Assembly (NCBI GenBank): GCA_034766995.1
Contig: CM068320.1
Location: 4,708,501-4,772,500, forward strand
DNA: 64,000 nucleotides
Source: Acanthacorydalis orientalis
Taxonomy: Eukaryota; Arthropoda; Insecta; Megaloptera; Corydalidae
Reading direction: 5' to 3'
The notes beneath the pieces are model-generated. The model worked only from the letters and a program-made list of their open reading frames with translations. It was not told the DNA's origin and did not search any database. The number at the start of each line of letters is the position of its first letter. The first letter of the stretch is position 1. The translations under genes and the position numbers were made by a program. Below, piece by piece: positions 11,189-23,463 of this stretch.

Positions 11189-12581
11189 TATTTTAAGAAC
11201 TCTTATTTATTTTCAATTGTTCTATAATATTATATTGATATTTAATAATACCTTCTATTTGTACCTAAATTTTATCTAATCGATTCAATTATATATTTTT
11301 CTTAGTTAAAAACAGCACTTTCCAGACTATATAAGAGATATTTGATTTCTCTTTTACATTATTTTGATGGTTTTGAATTGAAAAATCATCAAATTTCATT
11401 TTCACCTCATTCGCATTTTTAATTTTCTTCTTTTGAAAAATATTCTATCTTCTGAAATTGTGAATAAGTTTATGGCGCCAAATCTTATGGTGAAGAATTG
11501 AGATATTAATTTCTAATCGAAATCTTAATATTTTTGCCCGGTTAAATGAACGGCCGTTATCATATTGTAATATAACACTTCTTCTGTTAATTAGTGCCGA
11601 TCATTTTTGAATGCGAGTGTCATTTAACCACTCTGCTTGTTGATAGTAACACATAATAAATGGTTTTATCAAGTTTCAACACCTCATCATGAATATGATT
11701 TTGACATTGCCACAAACATTTAACATTATTTTTTTGTCATTAAATCGATTTTGAATCAAGGATAAAAAACATCTTCCATATGCGTGTACTAACACAACAC
11801 TGTACTCGTCGCTCAATTCGTATGGTTCTGAATCTCTTTGTTACTAGGGCTTCTCAATATTTTTCTTATGGAGATTTATAACTTAATATGAATCCCCCAA
11901 CTTACTTAAAATTCCTCGATTGTTTACGTTATATTTTCTTCTGTTTCAGCATATATATATATATATATATATATATTTGTCAAAATCCAGTAACTGAACT
12001 CATTCTAGAGATTGATATAATGTCTAAAATTAAATTTTAAAAACCATCAATGGCACATGCAAATACTCAATTACTTACTATACACCTTACATTTTTTGTC
12101 ATAAATGTAGCATTTGATTTCAAATGAAATTCTTATAAAATTAAATTTCGTATGTGTCCTTCCAGTGGAGAAAATGTCACCAATTATAAAAATAACAAGT
12201 TAATCAACTTTTTTAAAAGTTTATTTAAACAGCACTTTCAAATAACATTTAAAAAACCTATGCGAAACTAATTTATTGCAAAATAAGAGATTATTTAATT
12301 ATCGATCTGTTAGATAATTCGATGTCCATAATGACTTGATCTGACTCGAACTGACCAAATTATTTGTACTAATCCTCATAGTATCCATAAAATAATTCCA
12401 CAACTTTTGTTTTTTCCATAATTACCTGTACAAATAGTAGTAACAATGTAAATAATGTGCCGTACACAATCGATCATTCCACCTAATGTTGCTATTTATG
12501 TTCCAGAAGATCGTGTTAAATGGTTAATAATGCTTTGGGTCAAAACAAAACAGGAATTTCACTAACATCTTTTGCAGAATA
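11189..12581. other. AT-rich intergenic DNA
   Basis: Nothing coding was recognised. A (TA)n run occupies 11950-11976. Confidence 0.55.
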
Positions 12582-13406
12582 TACGAGAGTCGTTTGATAA
12601 GTGTGATAAAAAAAAGCAAGTTAAACACCGTTTTTTGGAAAAAACCCATTTTATTCTCAACATAGTCTCCATTGAAGGCTATACACTTGGTCCAGCGAGT
12701 CTGAAAACTATGCATTGATGACGGTGATTACATCCTTATTTAACGAGAATTTCTTCCTACCGAGCCAAATTTTCAAGTTTGGGAAAAAGAAGAAGTTACA
12801 CGGAGCCAAGTCAGGAGAAGAAAGTGGGATGAGGAATCAATTCGAAGCTTAATTCGTGCGATTTTGCCATTGCGGCGGTCGATTTGTGGGACGACGCGTT
12901 GTCCAGGTGAAAAAGTATTTTTTTTGTGCACCAATCTTGGCGATTTTTTTAGCTCTTCTTTCAAACGATCCAATAATGATGCATAATAGGCTCCTATAAT
13001 CGTTTTCCCCTTCGTTAAGTAGTCGATCAGGATGATTCCTTGAGAATCCCAAAAAAACATTGGTCACGCCTTCCCAGCCGACAAAACGGACTTCGCTTTC
13101 TTCGGCGTACTTTAACCAGTCGTTGTCCACTGCTTTGACTGTTGCTTCTACTCAGGTGTGCATTAGTGGATCCATGTATTATCCACGGTGACGAATCGAC
13201 GCAAAAATGCTTGCCCGCTTTTCCATTTTTGCGGCAACTGCCACAATGCACGCTTAAAACATATGTAGAACGTGAGAAACGCGTCCCTTCTGACTGAAAT
13301 TTCGCCTATACTATGTTGAAAAGTGACGCTGATACCCGTGACGTCACCAAATGCACGGTGGCGCCGCATCATAGAAATTTACTAAACTTATCAAACGACT
13401 CTCGTA
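12582..13406 (-). mobile_element. Mariner family D, deletion derivative, copy D1
   Basis: An 825-bp element with perfect 21-bp terminal inverted repeats beginning TACGAGAGTCGTTTGATAAG at both ends, flanked by TA. The minus strand has a short leader (13372-13200), then FLRRFVTVDNTWIH (first catalytic block, DE changed to DN), QQSKQW, FFWDSQGIILIDYLTKGKT (13060-13000), HLDNASSHKS (second Asp, about 12900), SPDLAPCNFFFFPNL (third Asp replaced by Asn) and the C-terminus RWTKCIAFNGDYVENK. The N-terminal helix-turn-helix domains are missing, as judged from the D2 copy at 19810. Only a few shifts and stops occur. The identical ends indicate recent mobility in trans, by transposase from another copy. 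Confidence 0.85.
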
Positions 13407-14210
13407 TATTATAAAAAAAAATGTATGATCATGATCAACTGGAACTTCATTTAATTCAAAAAATTTTCGCGGAAAGAGGTATTTCATCATGTTACTACAA
13501 CGTAAACATCAAAAATTCGAAATTAAATTATCATCTGAAAGTATCTATTCGAAATCAAATCATAATTTAGAAATTAAATAAATAATCATTTGAAACCAAC
13601 AGGCTTATTGAAAAGTAATGTTTTCTAGAACTCATTAAATTAATGTATCATTTTTTTCAAAACAATTTAATTTTTTCAACACTTACACTCACATTTCTTC
13701 ACTCTTATTATCACTTCTACGAAACACAGGACTATTTCAATAATGTTTAAAATAAAAATAACAAACATAAAAAGAGAATTATTGTAACGCACAATATTAA
13801 AAAAGTGATATTACATTTAAAACAAAAATAATAAATTTTGAAAACAGTCCATTGATATTGATTTACGTTACTAAATAATATATATTTACAAATAAACACC
13901 TTTCAATATAGACATGCAAAGAAATCTAAACCACATGAATATTAAAAATATTGATTGAAAACGTTTCGTATTTCTTTTTATTAACTAAAAAAGACAACAC
14001 ACTTTAAATACAGCAGATATACGTAATATATGTTAATACAAACGTATTGATCAAAACTAATTTCAGCAATAACATTTTTTTCGTGACTACATGCAACATT
14101 ATAATTTCGCAAAATACAATTAATTTCCTTAAAAATATTGAAAATATAAAAAAACAAACGCTTGTATAAGTGCGTGCGTGTATGTATGTGTGTTTGTATG
14201 CGTATGTATG

Positions 14211-14270
<60 letters not shown>

Positions 14271-14333
14271 CATACATATATAAGGTGTATGTTGTACAAG
14301 AAAGTACGTAATTTTCACATGCTCTCCATTATA
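13407..14333. other. AT-rich intergenic DNA with (TATG/TA)n tract
   Basis: No gene was seen. A compound (TATG)n-(TA)n tract covers about 14195-14282. The minus-strand frames through it encode only Tyr/Ile repeats and are artefacts of the microsatellite. Confidence 0.65.
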
Positions 14334-14892
14334 TTAGGTTGGTAGGAAAATAATTGAGGTTGTTATTTTTTTAAATTTTAACCTTAATTTTTCTTCAATA
14401 AAAGTGTCATTTCATCGTGTTTATATTAATATCATTTTACAGTGCATTTTTCGATCTGTAATTCGATAACCTCATCTTTAGTTTTAATATTAATTTTGTT
14501 TTAAATTGGGCCATTGAATTAAAGATGGAAAAGAAATAAATAAGAGCATTTTTTGCATAAGTTCAAAATGGTAGGTAAAGCAGAAGTTGCTTGTAAACTA
14601 AACGTTGCTTTTGGTGTGGGTACTGTTAAAAACGTACGGTGCAGTGGCGGTTCCAAAAATTTCGTGCTGGGGACAAAAGACTTTAAGATGAAAGAGGTAG
14701 CGGGTGTCTTTCGTCAGTTAATAACGACCAATTGAAGACGTTAGTTGAATCAGAACCAGGCATAACAAATCTAGAGCTTCTACAAAAGCTAGGTGTTAGT
14801 CATTCGACAGTTGTGAACAACTTAAAGCCACTAATATTAAAAAAATATGCGTTGGAAGGTTATAAACCGCAATTATTTTTCTACCAACCTAA
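14334..14892 (+). mobile_element. Mariner family A, deletion derivative, copy A2
   Basis: A 559-bp copy flanked by TA (14332-14333 and 14893-14894), starting TTAGGTTGGTAGGAAAATAA and ending with the inverse. The plus strand holds only the N-terminal DNA-binding part of the transposase: KMVGKAEVACKLNVAFGVGT (14568-14627), then ESEPGITNLELLQKLGVSHS (14750-14810). The frame then runs into the 3' terminus. A frameshift separates the two halves. The catalytic domain is absent, with the same breakpoint as A1, A3 and A4. Confidence 0.85.
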
Positions 14893-15757
14893 TACATTAA
14901 AACAATCAAGAAAGGAAAGTAATTGTCTGTTTATAAATATTACTTCGATAATACAATATAGTTACGTAAGTGTTGTTCAAGTTCTTCATAATATTCTCAT
15001 ACATTTTAACAATATTTTTGTAATGAAACATTGATTTAATTGTACATCTATAATAGGATAAACGAGGAAAAATTTCACATAAAAAATCTTATAGGTATGA
15101 CAAAAAAGAAAAATCGAATTTACCCTAGACGAGAAACTTAGCTTTGTGTTCTTAGAAAACTGGAATCTTTGCTTTGAACTATGCTGTTTGAGAACAAATC
15201 AAGTCTTAGATCTGCGTTTAGTATTAACTTAAATTTATTCTAACGACACTATACTGAATCTATGTTAAATAATTCAAAAAAGTCGTTTCTTATGACATCG
15301 AACGTTAGACGTCACGATAACGTCATACTGACCTAATATCAGACGTCACTCCTATTAGTAGCAAAATTAAAATGCCCGTTTGTATAATAATATGCACATG
15401 TATTGAACAATAGCGTAGAAAATTCATAATATATATATATATTACAGGTTTTTTTAAATTTATTTGAACTGGAAAACTCGTAGTGATAAAAATATATGTG
15501 TAAATAAAAAATAATTAATATTAACCTTTACTTTATTAATAAAAACAAATAAATAAATGTCTGTTATAGATAATTAAAGAAAACCGAATTTGCCAATGTT
15601 ACAACAATTTTTTAAAACAAAACTAAAAAAAGGATAATAGTCTATTATTCAAAACTTTTGTTCAAAGGTTCTGTTTTAAATAATTCAGTGTTTGTATTAT
15701 ACAAATATATACATGCATATAAATATATATATAGAGAGAGAGATAATTTGTACTACT
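14893..15757. other. AT-rich intergenic DNA
   Basis: No gene was recognised. A patch of CRE-like half sites lies at 15308-15349, (TA)n at 15429-15444, and a (TA)n-(GA)n compound tract at 15724-15743. Confidence 0.55.
15308..15349. promoter_or_regulatory. Three ACGTCA (CRE-like) half sites
   Basis: GACGTCAC at 15308-15315, AACGTCAT at 15319-15326 and GACGTCAC at 15342-15349 lie within 42 bp. ACGTCA is the half site bound by CREB/ATF bZIP factors. No gene or core promoter is visible nearby, so function is speculative. Confidence 0.3.
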
Positions 15758-15960
15758 TCCTCCTTTAGAACCCTTAAGTTTTTATTTTCCACTACTATTG
15801 TTGAAACGTGCATTATTTTCAAGTAGATAACTTCTATATAACTAATTATTTAAAATCTACCTAAAGATGGTACACATGCAAGAACTAGTAGTGGTAAATA
15901 GCGCTCAAATAGTACAAAAGCCCATCAGTACAGCACATTAACAAGGTCATAGATATAAAA
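15758..15960. mobile_element. Foldback element family F, copy 1
   Basis: The left arm 15758-15829 pairs with the right arm 15851-15960 in inverted orientation. Both contain CCACTACTA followed by an ACGTGCA or ACATGCA-type segment and a GTAGATTTT-type inner end. The same arms recur at 30190-30443 and 39298-40850. No open frame is present. It is a palindromic, non-coding, MITE-like element about 200 bp long. The class of transposase that moved it is unknown. Confidence 0.7.
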
Positions 15961-15966
15961 ACATTT

Positions 15967-15968
<2 letters not shown>

Positions 15969-16061
<93 letters not shown>
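15969..16061. repeat. (TA)n microsatellite, 93 bp
   Basis: A pure TA run. It touches the left end of the next mariner relic. Confidence 0.98.
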
Positions 16062-16062
<1 letters not shown>

Positions 16063-16063
<1 letters not shown>

Positions 16064-16665
16064 CATACGGGGATGTATCAAACGAAAACCCAAATTATTC
16101 TTTTCCTCGTGTATTTCGAGGAGCCATACAATTTTATTATTTTTCAGAATAGTCTCCATTGGCTTTAATCCAAGTTCTCCAGTACTAGTATCTAGATTTC
16201 TAGAAAAGAGTCCTTTGTTTACGTGCGCAACCACACATGCACCACCTGTCAGAAACTTTTGCGTCGCTATGGAGCCAAAGGTAATAGTTTCTTGGTGAAA
16301 TTGTGACTGAAATGTAATCTGAAACCAAGCACCAACCAAAATCCAAGAGAGCGTGAAATGAGTGGAGCTATACCTCCCCTCCAAAACCATTCCGTATGCA
16401 GCTATCTGCAGTAAAAGTAATACTGACTTTTTTATGGGACGAATAAGGCTCACTTTTGGAGCACTACATGGGCAGGGGGAACACCGTCACAATTCAACAT
16501 ATTCAGATGTTCTTAGCAGTCATTTTCGAACAGCAATCAAATTCAAACGATGAGAAAATCTTAGTACTGTGATCTCGTTGCAACACGAGAGTGCTTGGTC
16601 CTACACTGCACACCCAACATTAATGAAATATCTAGAGAATCTAAATGTATGTCTTGATTTATAAC
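16063..16665. mobile_element. Mariner family M with flipped halves, copy 1
   Basis: The two parts of one transposase lie in opposite orientations. On the minus strand, from about 16400 down to 16135, frames give an SWILVGAWFQITFQSQF-type block at the position of the third Asp, a [12 protein letters not shown] helix and the C-terminus [11 protein letters not shown] with stop. These are followed by a terminus at ATACGGGGATGTATCAAACG (16064-16083). On the plus strand, from 16404, come SAVKVILTFLWDE, LLEHYMGRGNT, TYSDVLSSHFRTAIKFKR and VISLQHESAW (second-Asp block, DN changed to ES), ending at LENLNV near 16645. The N-terminus is missing. The copy at 29590 has the same arrangement with the same junction, so the rearranged form itself seems to have multiplied. 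Confidence 0.6.
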
Positions 16666-17204
16666 TAGCACGTTGCACATCACTGACGCGGCTAGAAAAA
16701 TGTTGCGTCAACCAATCAAAACGCAGGCATTTTCTATTTGAAAAGTTGATTCAACATTTCAAGTCATACTAGCCATGCTTGCTGCGCAGTACTAAATGCG
16801 CATATAATTTTCACTGTCTAAAATCAGATTACCATCCTTCAGTTATTTTTTAGAGAACAGTTTTTAAACTATTTAGTTACGAACATATGATCATTTACAT
16901 GATAATCAATATTAAATACAATAAAAAAACACATTTTATTATTGCAACATTATAAAAATACTATTTCAAATGTAACTAAATTTTTCTAATGAATAGAGGT
17001 CACGACATTCAATGTTTTAAATCTTATTATTTAATATAAATGCTGAGTCGTACAAGCCTGTATTTAAGACGTACTTTCATATTAGAACCAAACTAGCCAA
17101 AGTCTACCACCCGCCAGTCAAAGCACACCTTAACTGGATTTCGGGAAGATAACTACAATATTTTTTAAGCGTATCAAAGTAAAAAATACCTTAGCAGCAA
17201 TATA
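16666..17204. other. Intergenic DNA
   Basis: Nothing coding was recognised. It is slightly more complex at 16665-16800 (GCGTCAACCAATCAAAACGC and a GCTGCGCAG patch), with no match elsewhere in the window. Confidence 0.5.
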
Positions 17205-17778
17205 TTAGATTGATAGGAACATAATTGCGTTTTTTGTTTTCTGAATTCTAATCTTAATTTTTTGTCAATGAAAGTGTCATTTCATCGTGTTCATGTTAAT
17301 ATTATTTGGAAATGCATTTTTTGATCTATATTTTAGTAACACCGACTTTGATTTTATTATTCATTTTTCTTCGAATTGGGTTATTGAATTAAAGATGGAA
17401 AATAAGCAAATAAAAATATTTTTTGTATAAGTTCAAAACGAGTAGTAAAGCAGCAGAAACTGCTTGTAAACTGAACGATGCTTTTCGTGTGGGTTTTATT
17501 AAGTAACGTACGATACAATGATGGTTCCAAAAATTCCATACTGGGAATAAGAACCTTGAAGATAAAGAAAATCGTGGACGTCATTCTTCAATTCATAATG
17601 ATAAACTGAAGGTGTTAGTTGGAATCATAACCACGCACAATTCGATAGCTTACACAAAAATTAAGCTTTAGTCATCGAACAGTTCTGAATAACTTAAAAA
17701 AGGTAAGAAAATCAAAAAATAGAAAAATGTATATGAATTTGGTGCTCATAAACCGCAATTATTTCTCTACCAACCTAA
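17205..17778 (+). mobile_element. Mariner family A, deletion derivative, copy A3
   Basis: A 574-bp copy flanked by TA, starting TTAGATTGATAGGAACATAA and ending in the inverse of TTAGGTTGGTAGAGAAATAA. The remaining transposase codes for the N-terminal HTH only and is more broken than in A2 and A4. Recognisable stretches correspond to KNLKDKENRGRHSS and to the TIRELTQKLG block, mutated around 17620-17670. The junction to the 3' end (AAATAGAAAAATG...) is the family A breakpoint. Confidence 0.8.
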
Positions 17779-17890
17779 TATTTAACCTTTATTAATTGGT
17801 TTAAAAATTGTCATGTTCAATAAAAGTACATATTTAAAATTTTGTATTTTATTTAACCTCTCGGTGAATTTTAAAACAAAGTTCATGTTC

Positions 17891-17952
<62 letters not shown>

Positions 17953-18794
17953 TGCTGTAGAGATAGATAAACAAAAAATAGAATGATTCACTATATTTCA
18001 ATGATTAATTTGTATTTGACTAAAACATACACACTGACACACATAATAATTCTTTACGCAATTTTAAAAATAAAAAACACTCATAATGAATTGAACTGAA
18101 ACATTAACTTCGAATATAAAAGAAGATCGATTTTAAAAATGAATGTGTATAAAATGTAATAACTATCTATTTGTGCTTTCTCTCATATTCGTTGACGCTC
18201 AAATCGTCGTGAAAACTAATACAATAAATACTAATAACAAAACAAGCGTATGTAGTCCTATATATTATATAACCTTGTAATCAATAATAGTGGCAACACA
18301 CATATTTTTAGTCGCGAAATTCAATCGATTATAATATTATGTGTGTAGAGATACCTTGACCGCCACACAAAACAGTAGAGAAGCCCCTGGGTGGCTTTTC
18401 TATGCGAACGTTTGAAAGTAACAAAAATGCGGTCAACTAAAGACAGCTAAAACAAAATATTTCAATGCGGTTATTGCTGATCACGCCTCTCACATCAGAT
18501 CACAGTTGGCTTGAACGAATGTACACCATTGATTTGCGTGAGTACATAAAAAATCGCCTTTCTTCAACGCGTAGTTGAAATCTATAAATGATGCAGAACT
18601 AACTAGGCTACAGACTCTACACGCCTATATAAAAATTACAAGCAGACAATCATCTTACAAAATTCCTTTTTTTGAAGTAACACTTCTGAACTAACATAAA
18701 TAATAACACTCTATCAGAAAATCGTAAATTTTAATATATATTATTAATCGCATTAATCATTTTTTTCTGTTTTGATTTAATCGAATAAAATTAA
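17779..18794. other. Intergenic DNA with (TA)n and a short hairpin
   Basis: (TA)n occupies 17896-17947. A less AT-rich block at 18350-18620 includes an imperfect hairpin (AGAGAAGCC at about 18377 against GGCTTTTCT). The minus strand gives a short KKGDFLCTHANQWCTF-like frame that I cannot assign. Confidence 0.45.
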
Positions 18795-19090
18795 AAATCA
18801 TTCAATCATCTGCAGCCTACAGTGGCACAGATCTGAAAATGATAGCATTTTGCATAAATGAATTTTCAGTTCCTTACATTTTTCCTGATCAAAAACGTTC
18901 AATAGTTGATTACTATGCATTATTATTGTGCACTTGTGTGCATTTCGAGGGCAATGTCTTCATCTTCAAAGTACTATTTTCGCGATCTAAATGCGTATAA
19001 GTAACAATAATAAAGATCAATAGTTAAATATTAATAGTTTTTTAATCCAAAAAATTTAACATGTTTCTTGAGGGAATGAAAATTCATGAG
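18795..19090. repeat. Dispersed repeat R, copy 2
   Basis: Colinear with 50725-51090 through TTTTCCTGATCAAAAACGTT, the TTTCGAGGGCAATGTCTTCATCT segment (in two parts) and ATCTAAATGCGTATAA. Diverged and non-coding. Confidence 0.5.
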
Positions 19091-19809
19091 TGAATATTCG
19101 CAGTGACAAAAAAATACAATTGTAATAACGAACTATTAAGACGTGCAAGAACTGTTCAAAGTGTACAAAAAGCAATCGTTGAACATTTCAATTATATAAT
19201 GTTTATGAAGTATGGAAAGTGATTCAATTTTGAATGTAAATTTAGCCACAGTGCCAAAACCATACTTATTATTAAACACAAATTAAAAATAACAAATCCA
19301 CCGATAGATTGCATTTTTTTTATATATCATTTAAATGGAAATTGATATGTTATATGTCAGTTTCTTGGCATCTTAGTACAAGAATGAATATAAACAAAAC
19401 TGCATGTTTCGTTTTAAATACTTAGTTCAAGTTGGAGAGTCCAAATAAAATAATAGATCAGATGGAAAAGTTTAGAAAAGTACCATGGACTTTAGTTTGT
19501 ATACTTAAATCATTTAAGAAGTATCCAGTCTGGAATAAATTTAGTCGCAAACTATATTCTTCTTTTTACAAAAGAAATATAATGAACTAGAAATTAAGCT
19601 AAAAAAATTATAAAAAAACCTAATCATTATTTTTTAAAATTTTCATTGAAACAATCATATCTTATATAAGCTGTATTTTTGTAAATTTAAACCATTTCGT
19701 TCTTTAATAAAGGCATTAATGACAATTGAAAATAAGATTTAGTAAAAATAAAAACTTACTACCACCATATTAAATGTCATGAGCAGTTATTAACAATTAT
19801 ATATATATA
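19091..19809. other. AT-rich intergenic DNA
   Basis: Nothing was recognised. It ends in a short (TA)n at which the next mariner begins. Confidence 0.5.
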
Positions 19810-21060
19810 TACGAGGATGATTTGCTGATTTTTTAAGCTGATTTCATAAGCTGATTTTTTAACATACGCAGACTCTGGATGTTGTCGGGGCAATTTTTGC
19901 TCCTAGGGACGGCCACCATACAGCTTAAAAAATTTCTTTTTTACCATAGGCTGATCAGAAACACCGTTAATTCGTACAAAAAAAAATATTTATGGTGCAT
20001 TACAAAGCGATATCTATTTTATACATAACCTCAAAGTCTATAATTAATGTGTCGAGCAGTTTGTTGCAAACATCGATTTAAATAAAGCCCTTTTTGTACC
20101 GTTGTTGAAATGGATACAGTTGAACATCTTGCGATGATAAAGTTTTTTGTCAAAAAAGGCTTAACACCGACAGAAATATTAAATGAGATGAAAAATGTAC
20201 TGGATGGATAGTACAACTTCGTATACAACCGTAAAAAAGTGGGCAGCTGAATTTAAATGAGGGCGTGCAAGCTTAGAAAATAACCCGTGCGGTGGACGTC
20301 CGAAAATTGCAACGACAGAAGAAATCATCCACAAAGTCCACCATATTGTCTTACAGGGTCGGCGATTAAAGGTGTCCGAAATTGCTAAGGTTGTGAGTGT
20401 CTCAGATGAATGCGTGTACTACATCCTAACTGAAGAGTTAGGTATAAAAAAGCTATCGGCAAGATGGCTGCCGCGTTTGCTGACAATTAATCATAAACGC
20501 ATTCAAGTACAAATTTCCCAAGACTGTTTTAATCGATTCGATCATGACAACAGATGAGACTTGGATTCACAATTACACTCCAGATTCAAAACAACAATCA
20601 AAGCAATGGAAGAATGGTAATTCTCCATCACCAAAAAAAAAATCAGTTTTATCCGCTGGAAAAGTTATGGCTTCAATTTTTTGACTATAGAGATCCTGTT
20701 AATTGCTTACCTACAAAGGGTCAAACGATAACGGGATAATATTAAAAGCTAAACTTTTGGATCGACTCGATAAAAAAAAATGTGAGGAGAGGCCAGGTTT
20801 ATCAAAGAAAAAAATCATTATCTATCAGGACAATGCACGTCTCCATACAAGTGTTGAATCCATGGCAAAACTCACTGAATTGATGTACGACTTGCTATCC
20901 CATAAAGCTTATTCCCTAATTTTGGATCCAATAGATTTTAATCTTTTCCTGAAACTTGAAAAAAATCTTGGTGGTAGCGATTTTCGTCAGATGTAGAACT
21001 GATAGGAACATTGAATTGCTATTTTGATGACCTCCAAGAAAAGGATTTCAAATTACTCTC

Positions 21061-21063
<3 letters not shown>
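19810..21063 (+). mobile_element. Mariner family D, near full-length copy D2
   Basis: About 1.25 kb between TACGAGGATG (19810) and ...ACTCTCGTA (21063), both ends embedded in (TA)n. The plus strand encodes a transposase of the clade with an ILTEELG signature. It begins MDTVEHLAMIKFFVKKG (20111). KKWAAEFK follows, then GGRPKIATTEEIIHKVH, a second HTH with VSEIAKVVSVSDECVYYIL (20372-20430), and LGIKKLSARWLPRLLT. The first catalytic block is TTDETWIHNYTPDSKQQ (20540-20590). The second is IIIYQDNARLHTS (20815-20855). The third is degraded to DPIDFNLFLKLEKN (20925-20965). In-frame stops at 20209 and 20257 and several shifts disable it. It keeps the HTH region that D1 has lost. Confidence 0.85.

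Positions 21064-21126
<63 letters not shown>
21063..21126. repeat. (TA)n-(GA)n compound microsatellite
   Basis: TA to about 21092, then GA to about 21122. It is directly adjacent to the right end of D2. Confidence 0.95.
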
Positions 21127-21129
<3 letters not shown>

Positions 21130-21575
21130 TTGTTGATTAAATATAATTGGACTCTATATTTTCATTTATACACAGACATTGTAAAACATATTTTTAAAGT
21201 AAGGAAAAAATATCTAATTTAAATTGTGTGCGTGTCTGATTTTAATCAATTTTGAAATCATTTTCCGATGTGTTTTTCTTAATATTGGTAATTTTTGAAA
21301 ACTGAAGCAAATATGATTGTTCCACTTAATTACTGATTTAAAGGTTCCTAAAGTTTCGAATGACACTGTACCTTCTTCTCCAAATAACTGTTTTCATCGG
21401 ATGAACCTTAATGATTATTATCCTTCTTTTTCATTACTAGACCAATAATATTTTTAATCACTATTTTAAGTTATTATGTATTTGATTTTTCAGATTTCCG
21501 AGCAAGCAATGTATGAAAAATATATTCATAATACCAAAATATTCACTAAACTTAACCTTTATATTACAGGACTAG

Positions 21576-21629
<54 letters not shown>

Positions 21630-22948
21630 TCTGAAGTATAATGTGAAAACTTCTTTTAAATAACATATTTTACCTTATTTTTGATGTTTTTTAATAGATA
21701 TAATTAATTAAAACACATAACATTTTTAAGCTAAAAGTGAAATCAAACCAAAACATTTAATAGAAGAACAAGATGTAACTCGTCCAATAAAATGTTACAT
21801 TATATAAATTGATAAAGCAATTATAAATCAAAATTCATATTACTTGATCAATGAGTGAAATTATCTTTACTTAAATACATCTACCCAGTTCTTTAAAAAT
21901 CTCTTTACGTAATTAAAAAAAATCTTATAAACTCACATGTATATATTCAACTTCCTAGAATATATACTTATAAAAAATGACTAAATATTTTCCAGGAATC
22001 AGTTGTACATTATAAATTTACTAATAAAAATATAAAATCAAATAAAAATGAGAAGCAACTTATGTCGAATCATTGATTTTTTTGGGTAAAATAAGTAATT
22101 ATTAAGTATTAGTTTATATAGGAATAAATAGTTAATAAAATATTCAATAAATAGGTAAAATTTCAAGAACAGATAGAAAATTTCTTGCACATTTTCGTGA
22201 ACCATTAAAGTAGTAGTTAGAAGACTTTATCAATCTATATTCATTTATTCCTAAACAATTCTTCATAACCTGGTTGTGAAATTTTATTTAAGCCAGCTAG
22301 TGCGGTGCACATCTATACTTACGTTTCTGCTTTATCTATGCTTACCTTGAAAAATTGTACCACAATTGCATCTCAGATAATATGAGTTCAGCATTAAATA
22401 ATAATTAGATCAATATTGAACAATAATAATAATAATCATAATTAACAAGAATGTTTCTGCATGAAGACAATAATAATAAATATTTAATTGATAAAAGCGG
22501 TCGAAAAAATTCGAATAGAAGATTAAGAGACAGAAATATATTTTTCGTATAGATCTATCGCCTTTAGAGTTTAAAGAAGTACAACAAAGATGGTAATGTA
22601 AGAAGTAATGTATATAAATAACTATCGTTATTAGTTTATTGAAAGAATGAATTGATACATGTAAGACGGGCAAGAACCAATTATATATCTTTTAACATAT
22701 TAAAATAATTACAAGATGCAGTTATTCCAATAAAAGAATACACTTTTTATTGATAATGAAAATAATGATTCGACATTTCTTTGAAAATCAAATTTCACTT
22801 TCTGTCGTAGGTAAACAATTTGTATCTACAATGCTGCATTTATTCAATTTTTGTTGTTAATAAAAATATTTAGATAAATAATTACATTAAAAAAAGATAA
22901 AACAATAATTAATAATTAAACGCTATAAAAATATCGTTTACAGTGAAT

Positions 22949-23003
<55 letters not shown>

Positions 23004-23463
23004 ATATATGTATGTATGTATGTATATATATATATATATATACTTGTTGACAACATTTATACTCTAAATGAGATAGACAGAACGCAATATAAATTTTGCT
23101 CTTACTCAATCTTCTATTCCGAAAAAATTGTATAGAAACTTCATATGGTTTTATCAATATATATTTATTATCTTTATAATTACGATCATAAATACTTAGG
23201 TTATTACCTTTTTTAGAAACAGAAATAGATTAAACGTTTTAAAGTGATTTTGAATTATATTACTTATTTATAATAATAAATTACGAGAACTAACTCGCTC
23301 CAATTGAATTTACCGTTTGCTCCCTAGCAATGTATCTGTATTAACGTAAAAAATGCATATATATATATATATATTATAAATCATTAATTAATTATGGATC
23401 GAAATATCTTTCTACATATATTTGGACAAACTATCTACATTTAATCACACCATTACGTAAATA
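21127..23463. other. AT-rich intergenic DNA with microsatellites
   Basis: No gene was recognised across 2.3 kb. It holds (TA)n at 21580-21627, a compound (TA)n-(TATG)n-(TA)n tract at 22950-23042 and a short (TA)n at 23357-23373. Confidence 0.55.
22950..23042. repeat. (TA)n-(TATG)n-(TA)n microsatellite
   Basis: TA to about 22999, then TG/TATG units, then TA to 23042. Frames on both strands are Tyr/Ile repeats only. Confidence 0.95.

Noticed and set aside
14004..14318. Frames rich in Tyr, Ile, His and Thr near 14 kb
   Set aside because: Direct translation of the (TATG/TA)n microsatellite.
15947..16453. 168-codon minus-strand open frame
   Set aside because: Its tail is a Tyr/Ile repeat from (TA)n. 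The rest mixes frames of a decayed mariner, so it is not one gene.
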